This document shows positions 49,660-56,593 of a DNA stretch of 64,000 nt, piece after piece. The stretch is taken from positions 213,340 to 277,339 of the forward strand of contig JAFGGS010000016.1 in assembly GCA_016930415.1 (NCBI GenBank), read 5' to 3'. The notes under the pieces are model-generated. The model was given only the letters and a program-made list of their open reading frames with translations, was not told the DNA's origin and ran no database searches. Positions within the stretch are counted from its first letter, which is position 1, and each line of letters starts with the position of its first letter. The translations under genes and the position numbers were made by a program. The DNA is from Candidatus Woesearchaeota archaeon (GTDB lineage Archaea; Nanobdellota; Nanobdellia; Woesearchaeales; SM23-78).

Positions 49660-50931
49660 TTACTTATCTAACTCTTCCTGCCTTATGTAAAGAGCGCTGT
49701 GAAGCACCTTGATGGCCTGATCCAGGTCTGCTCGCTCAACCTTCTCAGCAAGCCTGATCCTCGCAGACGCCTTGGCAAGGTTAATCAACCCAACCACCAT
49801 CCGAGGGCTTACCTCCATCAGGAAGCGGTCCTCATCCCTCTTAAGGGCAGCCACAAAGGCTTGGACGTCATCAGCAAGCTTCTTGTCAAAGTAGACTTCC
49901 TTCTCAAGCGCGTACCTGACGTACTCCTTAACAAACTCGGCATCACCCTCATAGATGTCATTATCCCGAGCCCCTCTCACTATCTTCTCGCTGATCTTAA
50001 GGAATTCCTTAGCATCCGGCTTTCTCATCAAGAAGATGAGGTGGAAGCGCGAGACGAGCGCGTCATCAAAAGGCATCTGCTGTCGCAAGACCTCCATCGA
50101 TCGCCCTACGAACTTGTCGCCGGCAGGGTTGGCGCTCGCAAAGACCTTGACCCTGGCATCGACTGTCAGGTGATGGTTTCCTTTGTCGTAAGTGATGAAA
50201 CCCTTCTCCATGGCGTTAAGAAGGCCTGCCAAGTCCTGGTTTCTCATCAGGTTCAGCTCGTCTATGCAAGCAACCCCTCCATCTGCCAATGGCAGTATGC
50301 CCTTGACTATCTCCTTTCCAGAGACAGTCAGCGTAAGGCCTGCCTTGCTAGCGCCGCTGCCAAGTCCAAAACTGCTGATGGGAGCCAGGTCAGATATGCT
50401 CCTCAAGATGACGGTCTTGCCGGTTGAAGGGTCTCCAAGCAGGAGGATGTGGACCTTCTCCTTCGCAAATAGCTGCAAGAGTCCTGCAAGCTTGACATGG
50501 TCCCGGCTGATGATATTAGGAGCTATCAAGCCAATAATCTTATCCTTAGCAACAGCCGAGAACTCAGAGAATATCCTCTTCCTGCCGGCATCGACAAGAC
50601 GCTTGTTGTAATAATCCACCTTTGCCTGCACGTAAGCGTCCTGGACGTTAGAGGCAAGGATAGTATACGTCGAAGCCTCCCAGAACTCGTCGCTCGTATC
50701 AAACCCATCTTCTGAGAGGCGAGCCTTGTGCTTCTTGAGCAAGAACTCGACCTCTTCCAGATCCTCATCAGAGAAGTGCTCCTTGATCCCGTCAAGCTTT
50801 AGCGCAACTTCTCTCTTCAAGGGCACGAACCTGACCATGAAACTCTTGAAACGGTAGCTCTCAGGGTCTAAACGTTTGCCAGCAGGCACTTGTTCTTCCA
50901 AATCATCATCATACGATCGACCTTCACGCAT
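49660..50931 (-). CDS. MCM-like AAA+ ATPase lacking the N-terminal MCM domain
   Basis: 423 residues. IIGLIAPNIISRDHVKLAGLL then HILLLGDPSTGKTVIL (Walker A), SGASKAGLTLTVS, GGVACIDELNLMRNQD (Walker B, MCM has I-D-E-F-D-K-M), VDARVKVFASANP (sensor 1), LVSRFHLIFLMRKPD (arginine finger) and a winged-helix-like C-terminus. The first 100 residues are helical and not the OB-fold/zinc domain of MCM, which is normally about 250 residues. It could be a helicase-like remodeler or a divergent MCM. GGAGGT precedes the ATG at 50931 and CTATAAAAAC (about 50971-50980) is a promoter. Confidence 0.8.
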   Translation of the reverse strand: MREGRSYDDDLEEQVPAGKRLDPESYRFKSFMVRFVPLKREVALKLDGIKEHFSDEDLEEVEFLLKKHKARLSEDGFDTSDEFWEASTYTILASNVQDAYVQAKVDYYNKRLVDAGRKRIFSEFSAVAKDKIIGLIAPNIISRDHVKLAGLLQLFAKEKVHILLLGDPSTGKTVILRSISDLAPISSFGLGSGASKAGLTLTVSGKEIVKGILPLADGGVACIDELNLMRNQDLAGLLNAMEKGFITYDKGNHHLTVDARVKVFASANPAGDKFVGRSMEVLRQQMPFDDALVSRFHLIFLMRKPDAKEFLKISEKIVRGARDNDIYEGDAEFVKEYVRYALEKEVYFDKKLADDVQAFVAALKRDEDRFLMEVSPRMVVGLINLAKASARIRLAEKVERADLDQAIKVLHSALYIRQEELDK

Positions 50932-51001
50932 AAGACAACTCAACCTCCAAGCAATAAGAGAAGCAAGGAGTGTTTTTATAGTTAGTGATTTCCAAGACTG
51001 A

Positions 51002-51071
51002 GCACCTCTTAGGCGTCTGATAGAATGAGGCAAGAAAAGAAAAAAATGAAAGAATTTAGAGGTGCGCCTAA
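51002..51071. other. Element with interleaved complementary segments (possible pseudoknot)
   Basis: GCACCTC (51002-51008) complements GAGGTGC (51059-51065), and the directly following TTAGGCG (51009-51015) complements CGCCTAA (51065-51071). The order a-b-a'-b' is that of an H-type pseudoknot with a 43-nt loop, on either strand. It lies between the 46-residue small ORF and the MCM-like gene's promoter. Both stems share one base, so they may be alternatives. Confidence 0.4.
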
Positions 51072-51084
51072 ACAGGGAATATCA

Positions 51085-51225
51085 TCAGAATGAAGTGTCA
51101 TGCAGGTAGCTTTGCAGCTCATCCTCCTCTTCAGGGATGATTATCCTGTGCTGCTTCAGAACCTGAAGCAACCCGTTGTTGTAGCTCATGCTCTCATCTG
51201 GGTAAGATTTTACGTCTGCAGCCAT
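51085..51225 (-). CDS. Small 46-residue protein
   Basis: MAADVKSYPD opens a short acidic protein with a helix GLLQVLKQHRIII and an acidic end PEEEDELQSYLHDTSF. The start has an excellent site (GGAGGTGAT, six bases before ATG). No family recognised. It is the last of two tiny ORFs read leftward from a TATTTAAAT promoter at 51430-51438. Length and motif content are compatible with an antitoxin-like or regulatory peptide, but there is no specific evidence. Confidence 0.6.
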   Translation of the reverse strand: MAADVKSYPDESMSYNNGLLQVLKQHRIIIPEEEDELQSYLHDTSF

Positions 51226-51230
51226 CCGTA

Positions 51231-51365
51231 TCACCTCCAACTTCTAGCCAAGCCGTTTGAACATCCAGGGAACCTTCTTGAAGAGATGCTCCTCCTGGTC
51301 AAGTCCGCCATCTGGTGGAAAAACAAACCTTGGATGAACCTAGTATTCTCATGCAACGGAACCAT
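51231..51365 (-). CDS. Small 44-residue ORF, possibly frameshifted
   Basis: The ATG at 51365 (MVPLHENTRF) has GAGGTGAT eight bases upstream, but the frame ends in an arginine-rich stretch (DLTRRSISSRRFPG) with poor codon choice. The adjacent frame over the last 30 codons reads PPDGGLDQEEHLFKKVPWMF, much more like native protein here, and ends just before the next gene's ribosome-binding site, but has an upstream stop and no start. A one-base frameshift or sequencing error would join the good start to the good frame. Confidence 0.35.
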   Translation of the reverse strand: MVPLHENTRFIQGLFFHQMADLTRRSISSRRFPGCSNGLARSWR

Positions 51366-51451
51366 CAAAATCACCTCGATTTTCTGCGCCAACAAAGGCA
51401 AATCTTATGGCTAGAATAACGCATCCATGATTTAAATACCCTGCGCGGCAG

Positions 51452-51560
51452 TGTCCAGTGGATCTAGTGGGATTATCGACGGTAGAAACTGTTAAAAGTA
51501 TATGTCCAGTGGCATGAAGTGGCAGTGAACCTAGAAGAGCATGCTTCTTCTGTCCAGTAG
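51452..51560. repeat. Three copies of TGTCCAGTRG at about 50-bp spacing
   Basis: TGTCCAGTGG at 51452-51461 and 51503-51512, TGTCCAGTAG at 51551-51560, with variant AGTGG copies between. All point the same way and lie upstream of the promoter of the small ORFs. They may be binding sites of a regulator or of the origin-binding protein. The intervening sequences differ, so this is not a CRISPR. Confidence 0.5.
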
Positions 51561-51567
51561 CCAAGGA

Positions 51568-52419
51568 TCAATTACACGAACCAGTCAGGTTATAGCCATT
51601 TATGCCAAACCTGAAGGCCAAGGTATCATACCCCGCGTCTGCTGAGGCAGGATCTACTATGCTGACAACCCCTTCATCATCACTAAGCCAGGCCAAAGCC
51701 AGCCTTAAGCCTCCCAAGCTAGCGCAAGAATCTGATAGGTCATATGAGTTGTTCACAGAATCACGGAAAACGTCTCTTAGCACGGTCTTTGAGGCCTCGA
51801 AAACACCCTTGAACCCAAGCCTCACGTCCACAGCATAATTTGAGGTGTTGAACGCATAGTTATCCTTTGATAACAAGACAGGATAATCAACCTTGACAAC
51901 TACAGAATTCCCCCTAAAGGAAGTCTGGCAAGAACGACCGACCAAGGACCAGTCACCATCAAAGACAGGCTGGGAGACCGCAAAGCCCTCATCCTCAAGA
52001 GACGCAACGTCAAGGCAGCCGCCAAGGTAAGCGTAGACGTAGTTGCAGATCCGGCTGCCCATCTCCTGCTCAGACAAGGTGTAGAAGCCAGAGGTGTCAA
52101 GGAGCACAGGAACCGCGTCCGGAGGGTATGGCAAGCTAGAAGGGGCTCCGCTCTCCCCAAGATCAGGCAAGGGGCTGACGCTCAAGTAGCCGCCATGGAC
52201 CGCCAGCTGAAGGATTGCAGCAGCGCTCAAGTCACTTATACAAGAGGCGATAGTGTTCCTCACAAGCCCTTCGTTGTAGTCATACGTGACATATCGTTCC
52301 TTGCTCCAGCCCAATAGAAGCTCCCGAACATCAGATGAGACTATCGTCAGCAAGCCGAAGACTATCATGAGAAAAACTCCAGCAACTATGAACAAGGTGG
52401 CCTGCCCTCTTTTTTGCAT
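51568..52419 (-). CDS. Secreted/membrane protein with a pilin-like N-terminus
   Basis: About 283 residues beginning MQKRGQATLFIVAGVFLMIVF: a short basic start followed at once by a hydrophobic helix (about 6-28), the layout of archaeal class III (type IV pilin) signals, common in DPANN genomes. The rest is an extracellular domain with scattered cysteines (SCISD, GSRICNY, GGCLDV, SCQTS, DSCASL, GSCN), probably disulfide-bonded. Function unknown. A CTTTATATAAG promoter lies 26 nt before ATG 52419; ATG 52425 is also in frame. Confidence 0.75.
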   Translation of the reverse strand: MQKRGQATLFIVAGVFLMIVFGLLTIVSSDVRELLLGWSKERYVTYDYNEGLVRNTIASCISDLSAAAILQLAVHGGYLSVSPLPDLGESGAPSSLPYPPDAVPVLLDTSGFYTLSEQEMGSRICNYVYAYLGGCLDVASLEDEGFAVSQPVFDGDWSLVGRSCQTSFRGNSVVVKVDYPVLLSKDNYAFNTSNYAVDVRLGFKGVFEASKTVLRDVFRDSVNNSYDLSDSCASLGGLRLALAWLSDDEGVVSIVDPASADAGYDTLAFRFGINGYNLTGSCN

Positions 52420-52503
52420 TGGCATCAAAACAGGAAGCTGCTTATATAAAGATTTCTCTTATAGGATAGAATCGGATAGAATGGAAAGATAAAGAAAAAA
52501 TTT

Positions 52504-52573
52504 GCCTTCACCGAGTATTAGGTTTTGGGGGGGTGATACATGGTGAAGGCTAGAACTCAGTAATTACTTACTG
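52504..52573. other. Two perfect hairpins between ftsZ and the pilin-like gene
   Basis: GCCTTCACC (52504-52512) and GGTGAAGGC (52542-52550) form a 9-bp stem around a 29-nt loop containing G7. CAGTAA-TTAC-TTACTG (52558-52573) forms a second hairpin. On the minus strand these follow the ftsZ T-tracts. They may stabilise the ftsZ mRNA end or be part of a small RNA. Confidence 0.5.
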
Positions 52574-52579
52574 AACATG

Positions 52580-52604
52580 AAAAAAAAGGTAAAAAAAAGG
52601 AAAA
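52580..52604 (-). terminator. T-tract terminator after ftsZ
   Basis: On the minus strand three oligo-T runs (T4, T8, T8) lie 42-66 nt beyond the ftsZ stop. Archaeal RNA polymerase terminates at such U-rich runs, so this is the likely end of the ftsZ transcript. Confidence 0.6.
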
Positions 52605-52645
52605 CTTTCGCCTTCCTTCCTTTGTTCTATGCCTAACACGCTAGC

Positions 52646-53719
52646 CTAGTTGAAAATCTCTATGCCTAGGTCGTCAGAGAGTTGCTGCCTTGCTTCTGCC
52701 CTCTGCTTTGAGTTGACCTTGCCTAGGATCCATGGGCTCTTGACACCAGTAATTATGGTCATCACGGTTATCTTGCCTTTCATGTCATCTGCGACCCTTG
52801 CGCCCCAGATGACGTTCGCCTCAGTGTCCATGTGCTGGGTGACAAGCTCGCCCACTCTGTTGATTTCATCCAGAGTCATATCTGGCCCGCCGCTTACGTG
52901 GATTATGGCCCCAGTCGCGCCTTCGTAGCTGATATCCAAGAGCGGGTTACTTAGCGCTCCCTGGACTGCTTCCTCGACCCTGTTGTTGGTGTCGCTTGCG
53001 CCGACTCCGATGCTTGCGACTCCTCCCTCAGTCATGATAGCCTTGACGTCTGCATAGTCTAGGTTAACCAGGCTTGGGATTGCAATCGTCTCTACGATTC
53101 CCTTGATCATGGTTGAAACCAGCTCGTTTGCGACTGCGAATGCCTGCTGTACTGGCAGATTGCCCGCGATCTGAACTAGTCTGTTGTTGTCAATAACAAT
53201 TACTGTGTCGCTGGTCCTTCTCAGTTGCTGGAGGCCGAACTCTGCTTTGTCTACCCTCGCCCTCTCTATCTTAAATGGCATGGTGACAGTTCCGATTACT
53301 ATGGCGCCAACGTCTTTTGCGACTTGTGCGACTATAGGGGCTGATCCTGTTCCTGTTCCGCCGCCCATTCCAGCGCAGATGAATACCATGTCAGACTCCT
53401 TCAGGGACTCTTTTATCATGGTGATGCTCTCCTGCGCGGCTTCTGCACCTCTCTCCGGGAATCCACCAGCTCCCAGTCCTCTCGTCACATCCCTTCCTAT
53501 GAGGAACTTTCGGTCGGCTTCTATAATATTCAAGTGTTGCTGGTCGGTGTTGCAAGCTATAATCTCGGCACCCTTGATGCCTTTCTTATACAGCCAGTTG
53601 ACCATGTTATTGCCTGCGCCGCCGCAGCCGATAACCTTGATGTTGGCCTGTTGCACTTCTATCTCTTCATACGCGTTTTGCGCGCTGTTCTTTAATGCGT
53701 TGTTCACGACGAAATCCAT
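52646..53719 (-). CDS. ftsZ: Cell-division protein FtsZ
   Basis: Tubulin-like GTPase that forms the division ring. VIGCGGAGNNMV, CNTDQQHL, the GGGTGTGSAP tubulin signature (about residue 111), TVTMPFKIE and the C-terminal synergy loop NLDYADVKAIM are present. 357 residues; the C-terminal tail is short and ends LSDDLGIEIFN, in place of the bacterial-type terminal peptide. The ATG at 53719 has GGGGGTT upstream; a longer in-frame start has no support. Promoter with TATA ATATATAAATG near 53783-53793 and a 60-nt leader with an inverted repeat. Confidence 0.97.
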   Translation of the reverse strand: MDFVVNNALKNSAQNAYEEIEVQQANIKVIGCGGAGNNMVNWLYKKGIKGAEIIACNTDQQHLNIIEADRKFLIGRDVTRGLGAGGFPERGAEAAQESITMIKESLKESDMVFICAGMGGGTGTGSAPIVAQVAKDVGAIVIGTVTMPFKIERARVDKAEFGLQQLRRTSDTVIVIDNNRLVQIAGNLPVQQAFAVANELVSTMIKGIVETIAIPSLVNLDYADVKAIMTEGGVASIGVGASDTNNRVEEAVQGALSNPLLDISYEGATGAIIHVSGGPDMTLDEINRVGELVTQHMDTEANVIWGARVADDMKGKITVMTIITGVKSPWILGKVNSKQRAEARQQLSDDLGIEIFN

Positions 53720-53751
53720 TTTTTTAACCCCCTTTCTTTGGTTTTTACTGT

Positions 53752-53790
53752 TTCCAATATATATTTTGGAACATAATAACATTTATATAT
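53752..53790 (-). promoter_or_regulatory. ftsZ promoter and leader inverted repeat
   Basis: ATATATAAATG (about 53780-53790) is the TATA region. Between it and the ribosome-binding site lies TTCCAA-(8 nt)-TTGGAA (53752-53771), a symmetric site near the predicted transcription start. It could bind a repressor that times ftsZ expression. The remaining gap to 53995 is AT-rich with no recognisable gene. Confidence 0.5.
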
Positions 53791-53995
53791 CGGAGTACTA
53801 TTTCTCTCCACTAGAAGCCATACACAAACGCCGCCACAAGATCAGTCCGCCAAAACTGATTTTGAACTCGTTTTTCTTTGAATCTGCTTAAAAATTTTAA
53901 GTAACGCCAATTACTCTTTGTTTTTGCCTAAATTTTCTTAGATGAAGTAGTATTTAAATATTTCTGTTGTGCAAAATATATGTTGTTTGGATAAT

Positions 53996-54550
53996 CTAGA
54001 GGTTTGTCGTCGGACGCTCCCAAAGAATAGTCGTTTTCTGAGAGACACCGCCAGTGATTACGAGCCTCGCGAATTCCTGCGAATTCACGATCGTAGGGAT
54101 TATGGTAAAATCATACTTATACTTAATCTCCCCCACCTTCTCGTTGATCACCTTCTTGTCGACCCCAGACCCGATCACTATGACCTCGATCTTGCCCTTC
54201 TGGTCCTCCCCGTGCTGGAGCACAGTCTCAACGCCAGGAGCCAACCTTACAGTCTCCAGGAACTCCTCGACAATCGGCTTCTTCTCCTCAAAGAGATCCG
54301 AGAGGAAGGCCGAACTCTTGGATTTCAAGAGGGAATAGAGCTTAGTCTTCTTAATCAGCGTCTCCTGGACTAGGCCCAAGGCCTTTAGCTTTCGCACGAT
54401 CCTGAAAGTAGTCGCTCCAGACACCCTGGTCTTCTTGGATATCTCGCGCAGATAGAACCGTTCTTCCCCTGAGAACAGGAAGAGTCGCAGGATAGAAAGC
54501 TCCTTCTTGTCCATGAAGTCTTCCAGGATGTTCTTCGAAGGCATCAGCAT
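53996..54550 (-). CDS. Winged-helix regulator with a degenerate nucleotidyltransferase-like domain
   Basis: About 184 residues. Residues 10-75 are a winged helix (RFYLREISKKTRVSGATTFRI, then LVQETLIKKTKLYSLL). Residues about 100-184 (VETVLQHGEDQKGKIEVIVIGSG ... ILWERP) follow the strand order of the minimal nucleotidyltransferase fold, but the G-S and D-x-D catalytic residues are absent. Such HTH-NTase fusions are common in archaea. The ATG at 54550 fits a TTTATATATTGG promoter 24 nt upstream; a longer in-frame start lies upstream of the TATA box and is rejected. Confidence 0.7.
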   Translation of the reverse strand: MLMPSKNILEDFMDKKELSILRLFLFSGEERFYLREISKKTRVSGATTFRIVRKLKALGLVQETLIKKTKLYSLLKSKSSAFLSDLFEEKKPIVEEFLETVRLAPGVETVLQHGEDQKGKIEVIVIGSGVDKKVINEKVGEIKYKYDFTIIPTIVNSQEFARLVITGGVSQKTTILWERPTTNL

Positions 54551-54733
54551 CTTGACTTCTGGAAGAACCAATATATAAATCTTTTCAAAAATGAAAAGGC
54601 GTTTCAAAAACGGAACGATTTATTCTTCGACGGTAAAACAAAGGAAAATCAAGGACAGAACAAGGAATCACAAAACCAGTCCAAAATAAACGAACATCAA
54701 AATGAACATCACCAAACAGAGCAGAACTAGGCC

Positions 54734-56488
54734 TCAGCGCGAGCGCTGGGTAGAAAAGAGTTCCTCAACAAGACCCAAGTCAGACACGTCCTTCAAACCC
54801 TTATCATCCCGCAAACGAATCACCCTAGGAAACCTCAAGGCATAACCGCTGGAATAGCTAGGGCTCTTCTGGACCTCCTCAAAGTTGACTTCCAAGATGA
54901 CACCCGGCTTGACCTGAACCTCACGGCCCTTCTGGTTCAAGATGAGCGGCTTAAGAAGATCAGTGACCTCACCGAAACTCAAGCCCTCCTCAGGCAACTC
55001 CTTGAGACCAGTACCCACCTTGCCGATCTCCAGGAAAATATCTCCGTCACGGCAAGCCAAGACAAGACTAGTAATCCAGCCACTCCTCTTGCCAGTACCC
55101 CACTCGCCGCCGACCACAACCAAGTCCAAGGATTCCATGACAGGCTTGACCTTAACCCCGAAGCCCACACGGCTTCCGGGCTGATAGACACTATCAAGGT
55201 TCTTAGCCATGACACCCTCCTCGCCTGCCGCCAAGGCTTCCTCGTAGAACCCTTGAGCCTCTTCTAAACTACTAGTTACGATCTGCCTTGCCAAGACAAG
55301 CTCCTTGGGCTTTGGCTTGACAATCTTCTCAATCGCCGCCCGACGCTCCTCGTAAGGCACGTTCAACATATCCTTACCCTCCAAGAGCAGGACGTCAAAC
55401 ACATTTACCTCAACCGGAAAGTCCCTAGCCATCTTATCAATGTCATACTTTCGCCTTATGCGCTGGCTAATGGACTGAAAAGGCAAGTACTTACCAGTCT
55501 TAGGATCAAACCCGACAGCCTCTGCATCAAGTATATAGTTATCAGCCTTTATCTGGCTCTTGGCATACTCAACCACTTCTGGGAACTGGCGCGAGACATC
55601 CTCCATGCGCCTAGTATATATAGTGACACCATTACCATGCCGGTGGATCTCAATCCTGAAACCATCATACTTGAACTCGAACGCGGCAGGCTTCCCGACT
55701 CGCTCAAAAGCATCTTCCATGTTCTTGGCCTTCTGGTATAGCATGACGTTTACCGGTCTTCCTGGCTTTAGCTCCAAATCCTCAAATGCCTTCTCACCCT
55801 CTTTCATGACCAGGCGAGCCACCTCTGCAAAGTCAGCCTTCAAGTCAAAAGCGCGCTGGACAGAATCAGTAAGACGCTTGTACTCCGCCCGGTCCTCAGG
55901 TTCAATAGACTTGGCCTCCTCGTCGTAGTGGAGCTTAGCTTCTTTCTCAAAGAAAGCCCAGACAATCGCATCCCTTATGCTGCCATTCCCTACGCCGACC
56001 CGCAGATCCTCCAAGACAGTCCTGACTACGTACCTGGCCTCAAGCGGCTTTGCGCTGCTAAGAAGCTCTGCAATCACCTTTACCTTGTGATCCACAGAAC
56101 CCTGGCCCTCGATCGAAGCCAGGCTCTTTAAGTTATTGAAGACTTTCTCAACAGAGAGTTCACGAGAAAACAAGGTGGCTTGGGTCTTCTTCTCAACCAG
56201 CTTCTCTGCAACCCTGCCAAGGTCGCCGATTGACTTCCACTCGCGCTCTATCCGGTCGCCTGAGATCCCAGTAGCTATCGTTATCGCCTTTATGACGAGG
56301 CGCTCACTCACGCCAAGCTTAGTCTCATCCCACTGAGGCAACACCCTGCCCTGGACCAAGAGAATTATCTTGTCTATATCCTCCTCACCAGTCTTCTTCA
56401 ATAGCTTTGAGAGTATGAAAGTCTTCTCAAGGCGCTTGCTAGTCGACTCGAGCTGCTCGTATATCTCAGCGAGGAGGGAATACTTCAT
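54734..56488 (-). CDS. lig: ATP-dependent DNA ligase
   Basis: Joins Okazaki fragments and repair nicks. 584 residues in the order DNA-binding domain (1-210), adenylation domain with the nucleophile motif FEFKYDGFRIEIH (Lys about 250), TRRMEDVSRQFPEV, LDAEAVGFD, FDVLLLEG, EEGVMAKNLDS and GVKVKPVMESLDLVVVGG, and an OB-fold to the end. The start at 56488 (MKYSLLAEIYE) lies about 27 nt after TTTTTTAAGCC. A small palindrome CAGCGC-GA-GCGCTG (54735-54748) lies at its very 3' end. Confidence 0.96.
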   Translation of the reverse strand: MKYSLLAEIYEQLESTSKRLEKTFILSKLLKKTGEEDIDKIILLVQGRVLPQWDETKLGVSERLVIKAITIATGISGDRIEREWKSIGDLGRVAEKLVEKKTQATLFSRELSVEKVFNNLKSLASIEGQGSVDHKVKVIAELLSSAKPLEARYVVRTVLEDLRVGVGNGSIRDAIVWAFFEKEAKLHYDEEAKSIEPEDRAEYKRLTDSVQRAFDLKADFAEVARLVMKEGEKAFEDLELKPGRPVNVMLYQKAKNMEDAFERVGKPAAFEFKYDGFRIEIHRHGNGVTIYTRRMEDVSRQFPEVVEYAKSQIKADNYILDAEAVGFDPKTGKYLPFQSISQRIRRKYDIDKMARDFPVEVNVFDVLLLEGKDMLNVPYEERRAAIEKIVKPKPKELVLARQIVTSSLEEAQGFYEEALAAGEEGVMAKNLDSVYQPGSRVGFGVKVKPVMESLDLVVVGGEWGTGKRSGWITSLVLACRDGDIFLEIGKVGTGLKELPEEGLSFGEVTDLLKPLILNQKGREVQVKPGVILEVNFEEVQKSPSYSSGYALRFPRVIRLRDDKGLKDVSDLGLVEELFSTQRSR

Positions 56489-56520
56489 AGACACAGACTA
56501 GTGTGCCCGGCTTAAAAAAC

Positions 56521-56560
56521 TTTTTGCATCTCCAACCCAGTTCAGGAGCAGTTGCAAAAA
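56521..56560. promoter_or_regulatory. Nested inverted repeat between DNA ligase and orc1/cdc6
   Basis: TTTTTGCA (56521-56528) and TGCAAAAA (56553-56560) are exact complements; inside, CTCC (56530-56533) and GGAG (56545-56548) form a second pair. The site sits between the two divergent promoters, next to an initiator gene. It could be an Orc1 binding site or part of an origin; none of the published ORB sequences is clearly matched. Confidence 0.45.
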
Positions 56561-56593
56561 CTATATAAAAGAAAGCTCAGCTTCTCAAGAACC

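Noticed and set aside
50932-51033. N-terminal extension of the MCM-like protein by 34 residues
   Set aside because: It would cross the predicted promoter and ribosome-binding site, and its sequence is arginine- and leucine-rich without native character.
51100-51414. A 104-codon plus-strand reading frame
   Set aside because: It lies opposite two small minus-strand ORFs that have strong ribosome-binding sites, has no site of its own, and its composition is that of an antisense shadow.
51452-51560. CRISPR array
   Set aside because: Only three 10-bp copies, no longer repeat, and spacers of unequal length containing related sequences.
52534-52561. A seven-codon ORF (ATG at 52540) with a very strong ribosome-binding sequence
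   Set aside because: Too short to call as a gene, and the G-run is explained by the hairpin. Mentioned only as part of the ftsZ downstream finding.
54735-54748. Palindrome CAGCGC-GA-GCGCTG as a terminator
   Set aside because: It lies within the last codons and stop of the ligase gene, without a following T-tract.
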